NCBI GenBank assembly: GCA_012965455.1
Contig: DTSG01000362.1
Location: forward strand, 1-9,824
From: Planctomycetaceae bacterium
GTDB taxonomy: Bacteria; Planctomycetota; Planctomycetia; Pirellulales; Pirellulaceae
Direction of reading: 5' to 3'
DNA length: 9,824 nt
The position numbers were made by a program, and so were the translations under genes. Position 1 is the stretch's first letter, and every line of letters begins with the position of its first letter. Below the pieces are notes generated by a model. That model had not been told where the DNA came from. It saw only the letters and a program-made list of their open reading frames with translations, and did no database searches. Shown in pieces: positions 1 through 6,465 of this stretch.

Positions 1-18
1 CAGCATGTGTAAGTGACT

Positions 19-51
19 ACAAAACGAACCCACACGGTCCGTTTTTGTTTT
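19..51 (+). terminator. Probable intrinsic terminator of an upstream gene outside the window
   Basis: Positions 19-30 pair with 36-48 around a 5-base loop (31-35), with one A-C mismatch and one bulged T. The right arm runs into a T-rich tract at 42-51. This is the layout of a rho-independent terminator reading rightwards. The gene it would serve must end at or before the left edge; in-frame stops occur at 10-12 and 14-16, but too little sequence is visible to say which one is used. The rest of 52-259 contains short weak inverted repeats and no convincing gene. Confidence 0.5.
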
Positions 52-259
52 GCTCTGCCTGGATTGGGGCATTGCATGATCGCGCAAATGAATGCGAACT
101 AGGTCTTTACAATCTGGGTACGTGCCTATGTGTTTGGTAGTTTTTGCTACGGTTTAAAAGAAAACCTGCAGCGTAAATCGTCTACAAAGGGGCAAACGTT
201 AAAGAAAAGCGAAGAAATACTTGAACCCTCTGCTTGCGGATTTCGGCGGTAAACACCAG

Positions 260-1057
260 TTACCGGTTGCTTTGTACAGCTTGAGTTTTCAATTGCCAGA
301 ATTCGTCAGCGGAGACTTCTTTGAAGATCGCCATTTGATCACCAGTTTTACTGATTCGTTTGCGATCGGTATTGGTGAGTTGCCAGTTGATCGTATGTTC
401 CGAGCGTACGATTTGTTTGCGGAGACCAACTTCATCGAGCATTAAAGTCCGCTTGATTGATTTGGGCATTAGTTTTTGCTTCGCCATGAGTCGATTGAGT
501 TCAAATCGCGAGTAGGGTGGGAGATTGCCGATGCGAGTGCTATTTAGGCGAGCAACCCAGTCAGCAAAATGTCGGTACCGCTGAATTGCGGAATCGAATT
601 TAGGCGCTATCCCAATTGCTTGATACGTCAGATGATCACTAGTCACGCGGACCGTCTTTGTAGCGAGATTGAACTCGTGTTGGAGTTTAGGTTGAACATA
701 TTTTGTTAGCGCTGTACTGCTGGTTTGCGAGAGAATTTGATCCAGAAATTGGACTAGAAAATCTTTCGTGAGTGTTGTTTTAACTTTTCGTTGTGGGTCG
801 AGTAGCACGAACCGACCGCGTTTTACGTCAAACACCGTGATCTCACCAAACTCGGATTCATTTTCAAGAAAATCATAGATCGTTGTGCCGTTGAACATGG
901 TTAAGCTACTCATCGCAGGCGCAGAATTGTTGCCGACAAAGACCGACGTCTGCATGCGAAAATCTTCGCTCTGGCCATGAGTTGCCGTGGCGACGCCGAA
1001 CATGACAGCGAGTGTAAGGAGAACCGAAAAACGATGACTAGTGCTTGTGCGTTTCAT
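260..1057 (-). CDS. Secreted protein of unknown function next to exbBD
   Basis: I do not recognise this 265-residue protein. The N-terminus has a basic start, a hydrophobic stretch at about residues 10-26 and a plausible signal peptidase I site near residues 26-29, so it is probably exported. There are no further membrane segments. Residues about 50-95 alternate hydrophobic and polar residues (IYDFLEN, ITVFDVKRGRFVLLDP), which suggests beta strands. Residues 96-125 and 155-200 look helical and the C-terminus is basic. The strand-rich first half loosely recalls LolA/DUF4412-type periplasmic folds, but that is speculation. The ATG start leaves no strong Shine-Dalgarno site. It lies 171 bp downstream of exbD in the same direction, so it could be co-transcribed or use its own promoter; an extended -10-like TGATACTAT lies at 1085-1093 on this strand. 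A role with the ExbBD/TonB motor is inferred only from position. Confidence 0.85.
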   Translation of the reverse strand: MKRTSTSHRFSVLLTLAVMFGVATATHGQSEDFRMQTSVFVGNNSAPAMSSLTMFNGTTIYDFLENESEFGEITVFDVKRGRFVLLDPQRKVKTTLTKDFLVQFLDQILSQTSSTALTKYVQPKLQHEFNLATKTVRVTSDHLTYQAIGIAPKFDSAIQRYRHFADWVARLNSTRIGNLPPYSRFELNRLMAKQKLMPKSIKRTLMLDEVGLRKQIVRSEHTINWQLTNTDRKRISKTGDQMAIFKEVSADEFWQLKTQAVQSNR

Positions 1058-1228
1058 GAATGAGTAGGCCTTAGATTGATGGGAATAGTATCAATTTGAC
1101 GCAATGATCTATATGCGACAGATGCGGATTTTACAGCAAAAAGCGAGCTTGTGTAAATGTTGATCTGGGCGGCGGACAAGCGAGTCCATGAATTAAAACC
1201 AAGCGGGTAGTGTCCGTGAGAGACGGCG

Positions 1229-1627
1229 CTATTTGGTTTGGTGAGCGATGTTGACGTTGACGGCGCCGTTTTGTTTGGCGATGTCAAGAGCGCGAACGAA
1301 GGCAGAAAAGTTAATGTTTGAGTCACCCCGGATGGTGATTACCTTTTCGTCAGAATCTTTCAGCAGCCGACGGATTTCTGGGCCGAGTGTTTCAAAGGTG
1401 ACTTGCTGTTTGTTTATGTAGATAGTGTCGTCACTTGAAAGTGTGACCATGATCTTGTCGCTGGCTGAGACGCTGCCAGCTTCAGCGGTTGGCAATGTGA
1501 GCTTGATCGATGGAGTGAGAAAGGTTGAGGAGAGCATGAAGAAAATGAGCAACTGAAAGATGCAGTCAATCAGTGGGCTCAGTTCCATCCGCAATCCTGG
1601 ACGTCGTTGTCGTTGGATTGGTTTCAT
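1229..1627 (-). CDS. exbD: ExbD/TolR-family biopolymer transport protein
   Basis: A 132-residue protein with the ExbD/TolR architecture: a short basic cytoplasmic N-terminus, one membrane segment at about residues 17-38, and a small periplasmic domain. Asp21, in the context PLIDCIFQLLIFF at the start of the membrane helix, matches the proton-carrying aspartate of the family (Asp25 in E. coli ExbD). The periplasmic part carries the usual pattern ITIRGDSNINFSAFVRAL at about residues 97-114. The length is close to the family norm of about 140. The ATG overlaps the exbB stop in an ATGA junction, with an AAGGGA Shine-Dalgarno site at 1635-1640, 7 bases upstream, which supports both the start and translational coupling. 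With ExbB it forms the proton-driven inner-membrane motor that energises TonB. TolR is the alternative assignment; the facing tonB gene favours ExbD. Confidence 0.93.
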   Translation of the reverse strand: MKPIQRQRRPGLRMELSPLIDCIFQLLIFFMLSSTFLTPSIKLTLPTAEAGSVSASDKIMVTLSSDDTIYINKQQVTFETLGPEIRRLLKDSDEKVITIRGDSNINFSAFVRALDIAKQNGAVNVNIAHQTK

Positions 1628-2256
1628 CGCTCAGTCCCTTTGGCGTACCACTCATTGAGCCTGGATGAAACCCAACTCATTTGCAATGTAAGTGCGGCAA
1701 TGCGATTGTCGAGGAAATGGTAGATTGCCAAAGTTGGGAGGGCAACGGTGAGGCCGAACACTGTGGTCAATAAGGCAGTCCAGATTCCAGAAGCGAGATC
1801 ACTCGGTTGCACTTGGCCTCCTGCTTGCTCGATCGCATAGAACGCATCGACGAGGCCGCACACTGTTCCTAAGAGACCAATCATTGGAGCTAATGTGCCT
1901 ATGACGGAAAGCCAGTTAATGCGCCGCTCGAGAATCGTGATTTGTTCAGATGCTTCTCGACCGACGATTTCGTCTCGCAATTCCTGTGACACATCACCGT
2001 GTTGTAGGCCACAGCGTGCAATTGTTGCGAGGGGGAAGTTGATGGATTTGAGCCAGTGGATAATGTCTGCCGGTGATTGTGTGGCGAGCCGCTGTTCGAG
2101 CTTGGCAGCAAAGCTGTGGTAGTTTCCGCGGCGGTAAATAAGCACGATCGTCCGCTCGATGGTCACGCAGACAGCAACGACGGAACAGAGTAGCAACGGG
2201 TACATGACGAAACCACCCTGCTCGAACAATTCAAAAAGTGTTTTACCCCAAAACAT
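1624..2256 (-). CDS. exbB: ExbB/TolQ/MotA-family proton channel protein
   Basis: A 210-residue protein with three membrane segments at about residues 18-40, 114-137 and 157-180, and a cytoplasmic loop between the first two, as in ExbB/TolQ. The signature GTLAPMIGLLGTVCGL (about 120-135) and the third helix ALLTTVFGLTVALP (161-174) match the conserved channel-forming core. It forms the pentameric inner-membrane ring around ExbD that converts proton flow into TonB movement. The ATG start has an AGGAAG Shine-Dalgarno site at 2266-2271, 9 bases upstream. It is the first gene of the minus-strand unit exbB-exbD and is divergent from tonB across a 463-bp gap. TolQ is the alternative, but no tolA, tolB or pal lies nearby. 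Confidence 0.93.
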   Translation of the reverse strand: MFWGKTLFELFEQGGFVMYPLLLCSVVAVCVTIERTIVLIYRRGNYHSFAAKLEQRLATQSPADIIHWLKSINFPLATIARCGLQHGDVSQELRDEIVGREASEQITILERRINWLSVIGTLAPMIGLLGTVCGLVDAFYAIEQAGGQVQPSDLASGIWTALLTTVFGLTVALPTLAIYHFLDNRIAALTLQMSWVSSRLNEWYAKGTER

Positions 2257-2719
2257 GCTCTTGTACTTCCTAGTCTTTTTTTCGTCTGCGTTTTTTTATG
2301 GTAAGTTGCTTGCGAGAAACGCGCTGACTCGTAAGCCTTGCATTGCTAGTGCCCATCAAAAGTGTACGTCCCGCCCGCGGAAATGCTCTTTTTGATTCGA
2401 TTTTGTTCTTGGTGTCAACAAAATGTCCCAAAAGGCAACATTCTTAATGAGACTAAGTATCGAATCTTATCGGTTATGTCCGAATATGGTAGTAAATCGC
2501 TGGACTGTCAAGTGATTGATCTAGTATTGCAGTGTTTAAAGGCATTTTGTGCTTAATATATGGGATACATTCACGTTAGTCATTGACATTAGTTCTCAAT
2601 AGAGTTATTTTTGTGCTTGTAGTTGCATCCAGGTGTATATTTATAATGTTCTGTTGGTGCTGCACGAGATAGTTGTTGCGGTCAATGATTCACGAATAGT
2701 GCGTAAGGAAGAATAGATT
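2257..2719. other. 463-bp divergent intergenic region between exbB and tonB
   Basis: This AT-rich stretch separates two divergent units and should hold both promoters. The only sizeable open frame (2362-2556, plus strand, 64 codons) has no family resemblance and no convincing ribosome site, so I leave it out. On the minus strand a perfect TTGACA lies at 2413-2418, but no good -10 follows at 16-18 bases, so the exbB promoter is unresolved. Plus-strand promoter candidates are listed separately. I looked for a 19-bp Fur box of the E. coli type and saw none. Confidence 0.6.
2583..2647 (+). promoter_or_regulatory. Candidate promoter(s) of tonB
   Basis: A perfect -35 hexamer TTGACA at 2583-2588 is followed after 17 bases by TATTTT (4 of 6 matches to the -10 consensus) at 2606-2611. 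A perfect TATAAT also occurs at 2642-2647, with only a weak TTGTAG 19 bases upstream. Either would give a 65-100 base leader before the tonB start at 2720. In an AT-rich region such matches can arise by chance. Confidence 0.4.
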
Positions 2720-3547
2720 TTGGCCAAGCGAATAGTACGACAAGATAGTCTGTTTTGCGTATTGCTCTTATTTAGTGCATGTGGGCATTTTGCGCTAGGG
2801 TATATCGGATCTTCTGAAGATGTTACGCCGCCAAAAGTACTGGCTCGCGAGCAGGGTGAAAATACGGTGCGGGTGCAGTTGGTATCGACTGTAAAGCCAT
2901 CAGTGATGCCTGAATTGCCGGAGTTACCACCGGAACCGGAAGTTGTGCTTGACGTGGATGATACTGAATTATCTCAGCAATCCGACCAGTTGGACCGCCA
3001 GCGTGTGGTGGAGCTTGTTGCGTTGCCGATTCAGTATGCGAATCCTGAATACCGAGTGCCCGAGTCACAGCCACAGCAACGACAAGAGACAGTACAGCAA
3101 GATTTCCCAGCAGACTCTCAGCAAACAAAGGTGGTTCAGCGCGATGTGCAACCGCTCGATATTCCAATGGAACAGGTTGAAATGGTACCAATAGTAGAGT
3201 CTCGAGAAGGTAATGCTGAGGCGGATTTGGTCAATGCAGGGTCCCGCGGGGCGAAGGTTGCACCTCAATTACGTGCTGAAAACAAAGACCCAGCCTATCC
3301 ACCGGCACTGCTTGATCGCAAGGTTGAGGGCCGCGTGGTATTGTTGGTTTCCGTGCTGCCGAGTGGCCGGGTGGGCAAGATTACTGTGCATGCAGCCTCT
3401 GGTCATCAGGAGCTCGATGCTGCGGCTGCCGCAGCTGTGGCTGATTGGCTATTCTCGCCAGGTACGCGAGGTGGCAAGGTCCAAGAGATGGCCGTGCTTG
3501 TCCCTGTTACCTTCAAGGTCGTAGAAGATAAACGCCGTCGTAAGTAA
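2720..3547 (+). CDS. tonB: TonB-family energy transducer
   Basis: A 275-residue protein with TonB layout. A short basic N-terminus precedes a single membrane anchor at about residues 10-29. A Pro/Glu-rich stretch (PELPELPPEPE, about 64-74) and a Gln-rich linker to about 185 would span the periplasm. The TonB C-terminal domain covers about 187-268, with the typical DPAYPP (190-195), VEGRVVLLVSV (202-212), a SGHQELDAAAAAAV-type helix (227-240) and WLFSPG (243-248). It carries energy from ExbB-ExbD to outer-membrane receptors such as the BtuB-like receptor on the right. The start is TTG at 2720, supported by an AAGGAAG Shine-Dalgarno site at 2705-2711, 8 bases upstream. It diverges from exbBD, and hemP follows 143 bp downstream. 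TonB paralogues are common in planctomycetes, so the receptor(s) it serves are inferred. Confidence 0.9.
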   Translation: MAKRIVRQDSLFCVLLLFSACGHFALGYIGSSEDVTPPKVLAREQGENTVRVQLVSTVKPSVMPELPELPPEPEVVLDVDDTELSQQSDQLDRQRVVELVALPIQYANPEYRVPESQPQQRQETVQQDFPADSQQTKVVQRDVQPLDIPMEQVEMVPIVESREGNAEADLVNAGSRGAKVAPQLRAENKDPAYPPALLDRKVEGRVVLLVSVLPSGRVGKITVHAASGHQELDAAAAAAVADWLFSPGTRGGKVQEMAVLVPVTFKVVEDKRRRK

Positions 3548-3619
3548 GGACAGCTAGTAAGAACCCAACGCCCCCGCAGCACCTATTTTCCTTATTTGTT
3601 GATGGTTCATTGATGCCTA

Positions 3620-3647
3620 TTGAGTTGCGGTATTAATTGTCTATAAT
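3620..3647 (+). promoter_or_regulatory. Candidate sigma-70-type promoter of hemP
   Basis: TTGAGT at 3620-3625 (4 of 6 matches to the -35 consensus) is followed after 16 bases by a perfect TATAAT at 3642-3647. The expected transcription start is near 3654, about 37 bases before the TTG start of hemP. This would let hemP be expressed separately from tonB, whose stop is 73 bases upstream. No obvious Fur or Irr operator was recognised around it. Confidence 0.45.
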
Positions 3648-3690
3648 TTCAATCAACTGAGAACCAGTATCAATATGGCGGTCGTGATTC

Positions 3691-3807
3691 TTGGTTGAGC
3701 GGTGGCGCGATTTATTCAAAGGCAACCGTGTGATCCAAATTCGACATGGTGGTGAAATCTATTCTTTACGCCAAACCCGCCTTGGAAAACTCATTCTAAA
3801 CAAGTAA
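3691..3807 (+). CDS. hemP: HemP/HmuP-family hemin uptake peptide (small gene)
   Basis: A 38-residue peptide that matches the HemP family (PF10636) over most of its length. Residues 8-38 read LFKGNRVIQIRHGG, then EIYSLRQTR, then LGKLILNK and a stop. The family signature is a short 'I-R-H-G-G-x-x-Y-x-L-R-x-T-R-x-G-K-L-I-L-x-K' tail, and every hallmark position is present. An in-frame TGA lies two codons upstream, so the only plausible start is TTG at 3691-3693; the Shine-Dalgarno site is weak. Family members are about 40-60 residues long, the N-terminus being variable, so 38 is short but complete in the conserved part. In rhizobia and Burkholderia, HmuP/HemP is needed for expression of haem-uptake genes. 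Its place after tonB and opposite exbBD points to haem or iron acquisition. No haem receptor lies in the window. Confidence 0.85.
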   Translation: MVERWRDLFKGNRVIQIRHGGEIYSLRQTRLGKLILNK

Positions 3808-3921
3808 CCGGTCTTTGCTCTTTGACGCTTACCTGTATAGAATAACCGTAGTTGTGTGGTCATCATCAATGTTGTTTTTGCCGTTTATGTGGTTCATTGA
3901 ATCATGGCAACAATTACTTTT

Positions 3922-3954
3922 AGCTTGCATCCAATAGTAAGCAAGCTTATTTTC
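3922..3954 (+). terminator. Terminator-like hairpin between hemP and the DUF1559 gene
   Basis: A perfect 7-bp inverted repeat, AGCTTGC at 3922-3928 and GCAAGCT at 3941-3947, encloses a 12-base loop and is followed by a T-rich tail. It is placed to end the hemP transcript. It sits only about 40 bases before the DUF1559 start, which leaves little room for a promoter after it. If the DUF1559 promoter lies upstream (a TTGCTC/TAGAAT pair with 17-base spacing occurs at 3815-3843), the hairpin would be in that gene's leader instead. Confidence 0.4.
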
Positions 3955-3988
3955 GTTTCTCGTCGCCCAGAAAAAAAGAACAATTGTC

Positions 3989-5095
3989 ATGAAGCAGCGT
4001 CAACATACCGGTTTTACTCTCGTTGAATTGTTAGTGGTCATTTCGATTATTGCGATTCTTGTGGGGTTGTTGTTACCGGCAATCGGAATGGTGCGAGAAA
4101 ATGCTCGTCGTTCCACGTGTAATAACAATATTGGCCAATTAGCTAAAGCGACGATGAATTTTGAATCGCGAAAGCAGCGGTATCCCGGTTACCGTGAACG
4201 ATTTGCCCGCGTGCCTGGTACGAGCGTTCCTGCTGGTGCTAATAAACAGGGCACTTGGATGACTGCCATCATGAGTGACCTAGAACAGCGGAATGTTTAC
4301 AAATTGTGGAACAACCCGCAACTTCCCCTAGTTATCGATTCGACAACTACTCCCATAACAGCCAATGGGCAATTATTACCTTCATTTGAGTTTTTGCGAT
4401 GTGCCTCGGACGTAACGATTGATGATGCCGTTGGTCCGGTAGTCGATGTAGCTTTGGGGTACCAAACTGTGAATACGCAGGTCCCTTCGTTTACGTCCTA
4501 TTCCTGCAACGCTGGTTTTTTACCTCTCAACACAGACCCGATTTGGAATGGTAACGATAACAATGGCAACGGGATTGCTGACTCTTACGATCTTGCTCAA
4601 AACAAAGCCAATGGTATTTTTCATGATCGCTACGCCTATCCTAATTTGAGTGTATCCATGACGGACTTACAGGATGGAGCAACCCAAACCATTCTATTCT
4701 CAGAGAATCTACAATCGACTGTTTGGTTCCGTACAGGATTGCCTTGCAACCCTAACCGATTAGCCAACACAATTGTCTGGCTCTATGCGACAGATAAACC
4801 TATTGGCGCAGGTCGTGTAGCGCCTTCTAACAATATTACGCTCGAGATGAGAATCAACGGCGAAGCGGATAAGATTGCTAAAGCCAACCCATTTCTTGCT
4901 CCAACTGCCTATACGGCGCGACCTTCAAGTGGTCATGGAGGGGGCGCGATGGTCGCTTTTGCTGATGGTCACACGCAATTCTTGCATGACGAAATTGACT
5001 ACGCAGTCTATCAATCCTTGATGACTCCAGACAATTATAAGTCATCGATGCCGGCCTACAATTATGTGCTCAATCCGAGCGACTATAGCGATTGA
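3989..5095 (+). CDS. DUF1559 protein with prepilin-type N-terminus (pseudopilin-like)
   Basis: A 368-residue protein. Residues 8-33 carry the type IV prepilin cleavage/methylation motif: Gly8-Phe9 cleavage site, Glu13 at position +5, and a long hydrophobic helix (LVELLVVISIIAILVGLLLP). The C-terminal part has the H-X9-DG motif that marks planctomycete and verrucomicrobial DUF1559 proteins, with His316 and Asp326-Gly327. It should be inserted in the inner membrane and processed by a prepilin peptidase; the biochemical role of the family is unsettled. Residues 190-201 (DNNGNGIADSYD) fit a DxNxNGIxDxxD calcium-binding loop of thrombospondin type-3 or dockerin style, an unusual insert. The ATG start lacks a strong Shine-Dalgarno site; the leader before it is A-rich. 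The gene stands alone on the plus strand and converges with tadA, 80 bp away. Such genes occur in dozens of copies per planctomycete genome. Confidence 0.92.
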   Translation: MKQRQHTGFTLVELLVVISIIAILVGLLLPAIGMVRENARRSTCNNNIGQLAKATMNFESRKQRYPGYRERFARVPGTSVPAGANKQGTWMTAIMSDLEQRNVYKLWNNPQLPLVIDSTTTPITANGQLLPSFEFLRCASDVTIDDAVGPVVDVALGYQTVNTQVPSFTSYSCNAGFLPLNTDPIWNGNDNNGNGIADSYDLAQNKANGIFHDRYAYPNLSVSMTDLQDGATQTILFSENLQSTVWFRTGLPCNPNRLANTIVWLYATDKPIGAGRVAPSNNITLEMRINGEADKIAKANPFLAPTAYTARPSSGHGGGAMVAFADGHTQFLHDEIDYAVYQSLMTPDNYKSSMPAYNYVLNPSDYSD

Positions 5096-5175
5096 CAACT
5101 TCCTAGTGCACAGTCTCAGATTTATGGCGAGCCCGCTCTGTTTGAATAATTTTGTGGGTAGAGCAACTCCGACGG

Positions 5176-5697
5176 CTAGTTGTCTAGCTTTCGCAGTGCT
5201 CGGAAAAAGTCCGTAAGAATAGCACCACATGGCTCGGCAAGTACTCCGCGGACGATCGCTGCTTGATGATTCAAACGACTGTCATTGAGTAATTGGTACA
5301 GCGACTCGACGGCCCCTCCCTTGGGGTCCACAGCGCCATAGACAACCAACGGTATTCGCGACTGAAGAATCGCTCCGCTACACATCGTACAAGGCTCTAA
5401 CGTCACATACATCGTGCAGTCTTCCAGTCGCCAATCTCCCACCGCTTCGGCCGCTTGGGTAATCGCGATCATCTCAGCGTGAGCCGTCGCATCATGCAAC
5501 TGTTCGCATTGGTTATGAGCCGCTGCAATGACATTACCTTGCTTCACAATAACAGCGCCAACAGGTACTTCTTTAAGTTCACCCGCATAGTGTGCTTGCT
5601 GTAGCGCCAACTGCATGAAGTGTTCGTGTGTTACCCAAGCAGCGAGCTCATCATCGGTAAGTACCTTGTTCTTGGCGTTGGCGTCGTCCTGAATCAC
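5176..5697 (-). CDS. tadA: tRNA(Arg) adenosine-34 deaminase TadA
   Basis: A 173-residue zinc deaminase of the cytidine/deoxycytidylate deaminase fold. Motif HAE at residues 73-75 gives the zinc-binding His73 and proton-shuttling Glu75. PCTMC at 102-106 gives the zinc ligands Cys103 and Cys106. The surrounding VPVGAVIV (44-51), ATAHAEM and LEPCTMCSGAI (100-110) are typical of TadA, which converts adenosine to inosine at the wobble base of tRNA-Arg(ACG). The start is GTG at 5695-5697, with an AAAGGA Shine-Dalgarno site at 5704-5709, 6 bases upstream. It adds about 22 residues before the usual TadA N-terminus (HEHFMQLAL); Met28 is a less likely start. It follows the DUF1080 gene by 17 bp and is probably co-transcribed with it. 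A guanine or other nucleobase deaminase is the alternative, but the motif spacing favours TadA. Confidence 0.92.
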   Translation of the reverse strand: MIQDDANAKNKVLTDDELAAWVTHEHFMQLALQQAHYAGELKEVPVGAVIVKQGNVIAAAHNQCEQLHDATAHAEMIAITQAAEAVGDWRLEDCTMYVTLEPCTMCSGAILQSRIPLVVYGAVDPKGGAVESLYQLLNDSRLNHQAAIVRGVLAEPCGAILTDFFRALRKLDN

Positions 5698-5714
5698 AAC
5701 AAATCCTTTGTCGG

Positions 5715-6374
5715 CTACTTTGGTTGTTTAACTTTGAGTTCGCGAACTTGGATGTTCTTGAGTGCCGCTCGTGTTTCCCATGTCGCAAAACCAAATGGTT
5801 TGTTTAGATTGACTTCATTGCGCGTCGTTATTTTTCGTCCTTCAATGCCTTGATAAACCACGAGTTTGCGATTGATCCAGCAGCGAATTTGATGAGGTTC
5901 AACCCGCACTCGGACTCGATACCACTTGTTGTGATCGAACGTCATATAACGAGTCGTTTCGTTTTCAGAGGCATCGAGCCCATCTAGACTTGAAAGACCC
6001 ACTACAGCGCCACCCCACCCACCGACAATAAAACTACAGTATGAGTCGGCGACGGGAAACGTCATGCCACAAAAGAAATCATTACCGTCGAGCTTAATGG
6101 CATCCACACGTATCTCGTAGTTTGTTTTGGGTAATGCCTTGCCGGTATAGGTAACCCCAGACAGGGAATAACCGAATTCCATTAAAATCTGTTTCTTCGT
6201 TACTTGGACATCGCCCTCGCCACCATAGTTCGTCTTCTTCCAGTTTTGCATCGTCTTGCCATCAAACAAGCTGCGCCACCTTTGGGAACCTTGTTCGCTC
6301 TGGCCCTGCGCGGTAATCGGAGCAATACATATCAAGAACAAGAACCATGTGATGTTGGTGTTTAATCGAAGCAT
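5715..6374 (-). CDS. Secreted DUF1080 (3-keto-disaccharide hydrolase-like) protein
   Basis: A 219-residue protein with a signal peptide (hydrophobic residues about 8-22, likely cleaved near 22-25). A single DUF1080 domain follows, opening with the family hallmark WRSLFDGKTMQNW (33-45) and running to about residue 214. DUF1080 has a concanavalin-like beta-sandwich fold, and some members hydrolyse 3-keto-glycosides. Features seen here are a Gly/Asp-rich stretch (GNDFFCGMTFPV, 97-108), FIVGGWGGAVVGLSSLDG (115-132) and the C-terminal NIQVRELKV (207-215). The length is that of a stand-alone domain, with no cytochrome or PA14 fusion. Its substrate is unknown. The ATG start lacks a good Shine-Dalgarno site. 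A candidate promoter lies about 30 bases upstream, and tadA follows after 17 bp; the pairing of a periplasmic protein with a tRNA-editing enzyme is probably incidental. Confidence 0.87.
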   Translation of the reverse strand: MLRLNTNITWFLFLICIAPITAQGQSEQGSQRWRSLFDGKTMQNWKKTNYGGEGDVQVTKKQILMEFGYSLSGVTYTGKALPKTNYEIRVDAIKLDGNDFFCGMTFPVADSYCSFIVGGWGGAVVGLSSLDGLDASENETTRYMTFDHNKWYRVRVRVEPHQIRCWINRKLVVYQGIEGRKITTRNEVNLNKPFGFATWETRAALKNIQVRELKVKQPK

Positions 6375-6405
6375 AGGGAACCGTAGGAGTTGTGCGGAAG
6401 TTGCG

Positions 6406-6433
6406 TTTATAACGTGCCTATATTCTAAGGCAA
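6406..6433 (-). promoter_or_regulatory. Candidate promoter of the DUF1080-tadA pair
   Basis: On the minus strand TTGCCT (4 of 6 matches to -35) at 6428-6433 is followed after 16 bases by TATAAA (5 of 6 matches to -10) at 6406-6411. Transcription would start near 6399, about 25 bases before the ATG at 6374. The 91-bp gap after btuB shows no clear terminator, only a 4-bp GCAG/CTGC hairpin near 6453-6463 without a T run. Confidence 0.4.
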
Positions 6434-6465
6434 AACGACAACAGATGACATTGCAGCGTCTGCGC

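Noticed and set aside
120..180. Short hairpins GTAG/CTAC and GGTTT/AAACC downstream of the minus-strand 265-residue gene
   Set aside because: Stems are only 4-5 bp and neither is followed by a U tract in the direction of that gene, so they are not supportable as a terminator.
2362..2556. 64-codon open frame between exbB and tonB on the plus strand
   Set aside because: No recognisable domain, no good ribosome site, odd composition, and it lies where divergent promoters are expected. Kept as noncoding.
2400..2720. Fur-box-like AT-rich stretches upstream of tonB
   Set aside because: No stretch keeps the paired GATAAT/ATTATC halves of the known operator. The resemblance is no better than AT-rich background.
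3675..3698. Alternative ATG start region just before hemP
   Set aside because: The ATG at 3675 is in another frame and hits a stop after seven codons. The HemP frame has a TGA two codons before the TTG, so an ATG start would need a frameshift that nothing supports.
5094..5184. 7-bp inverted repeat GACAACT / AGTTGTC flanking the DUF1559-tadA junction
   Set aside because: The arms are about 77 bases apart, and the right arm is part of the last tadA codons. There is no stem-loop with a T run, so it is probably chance.
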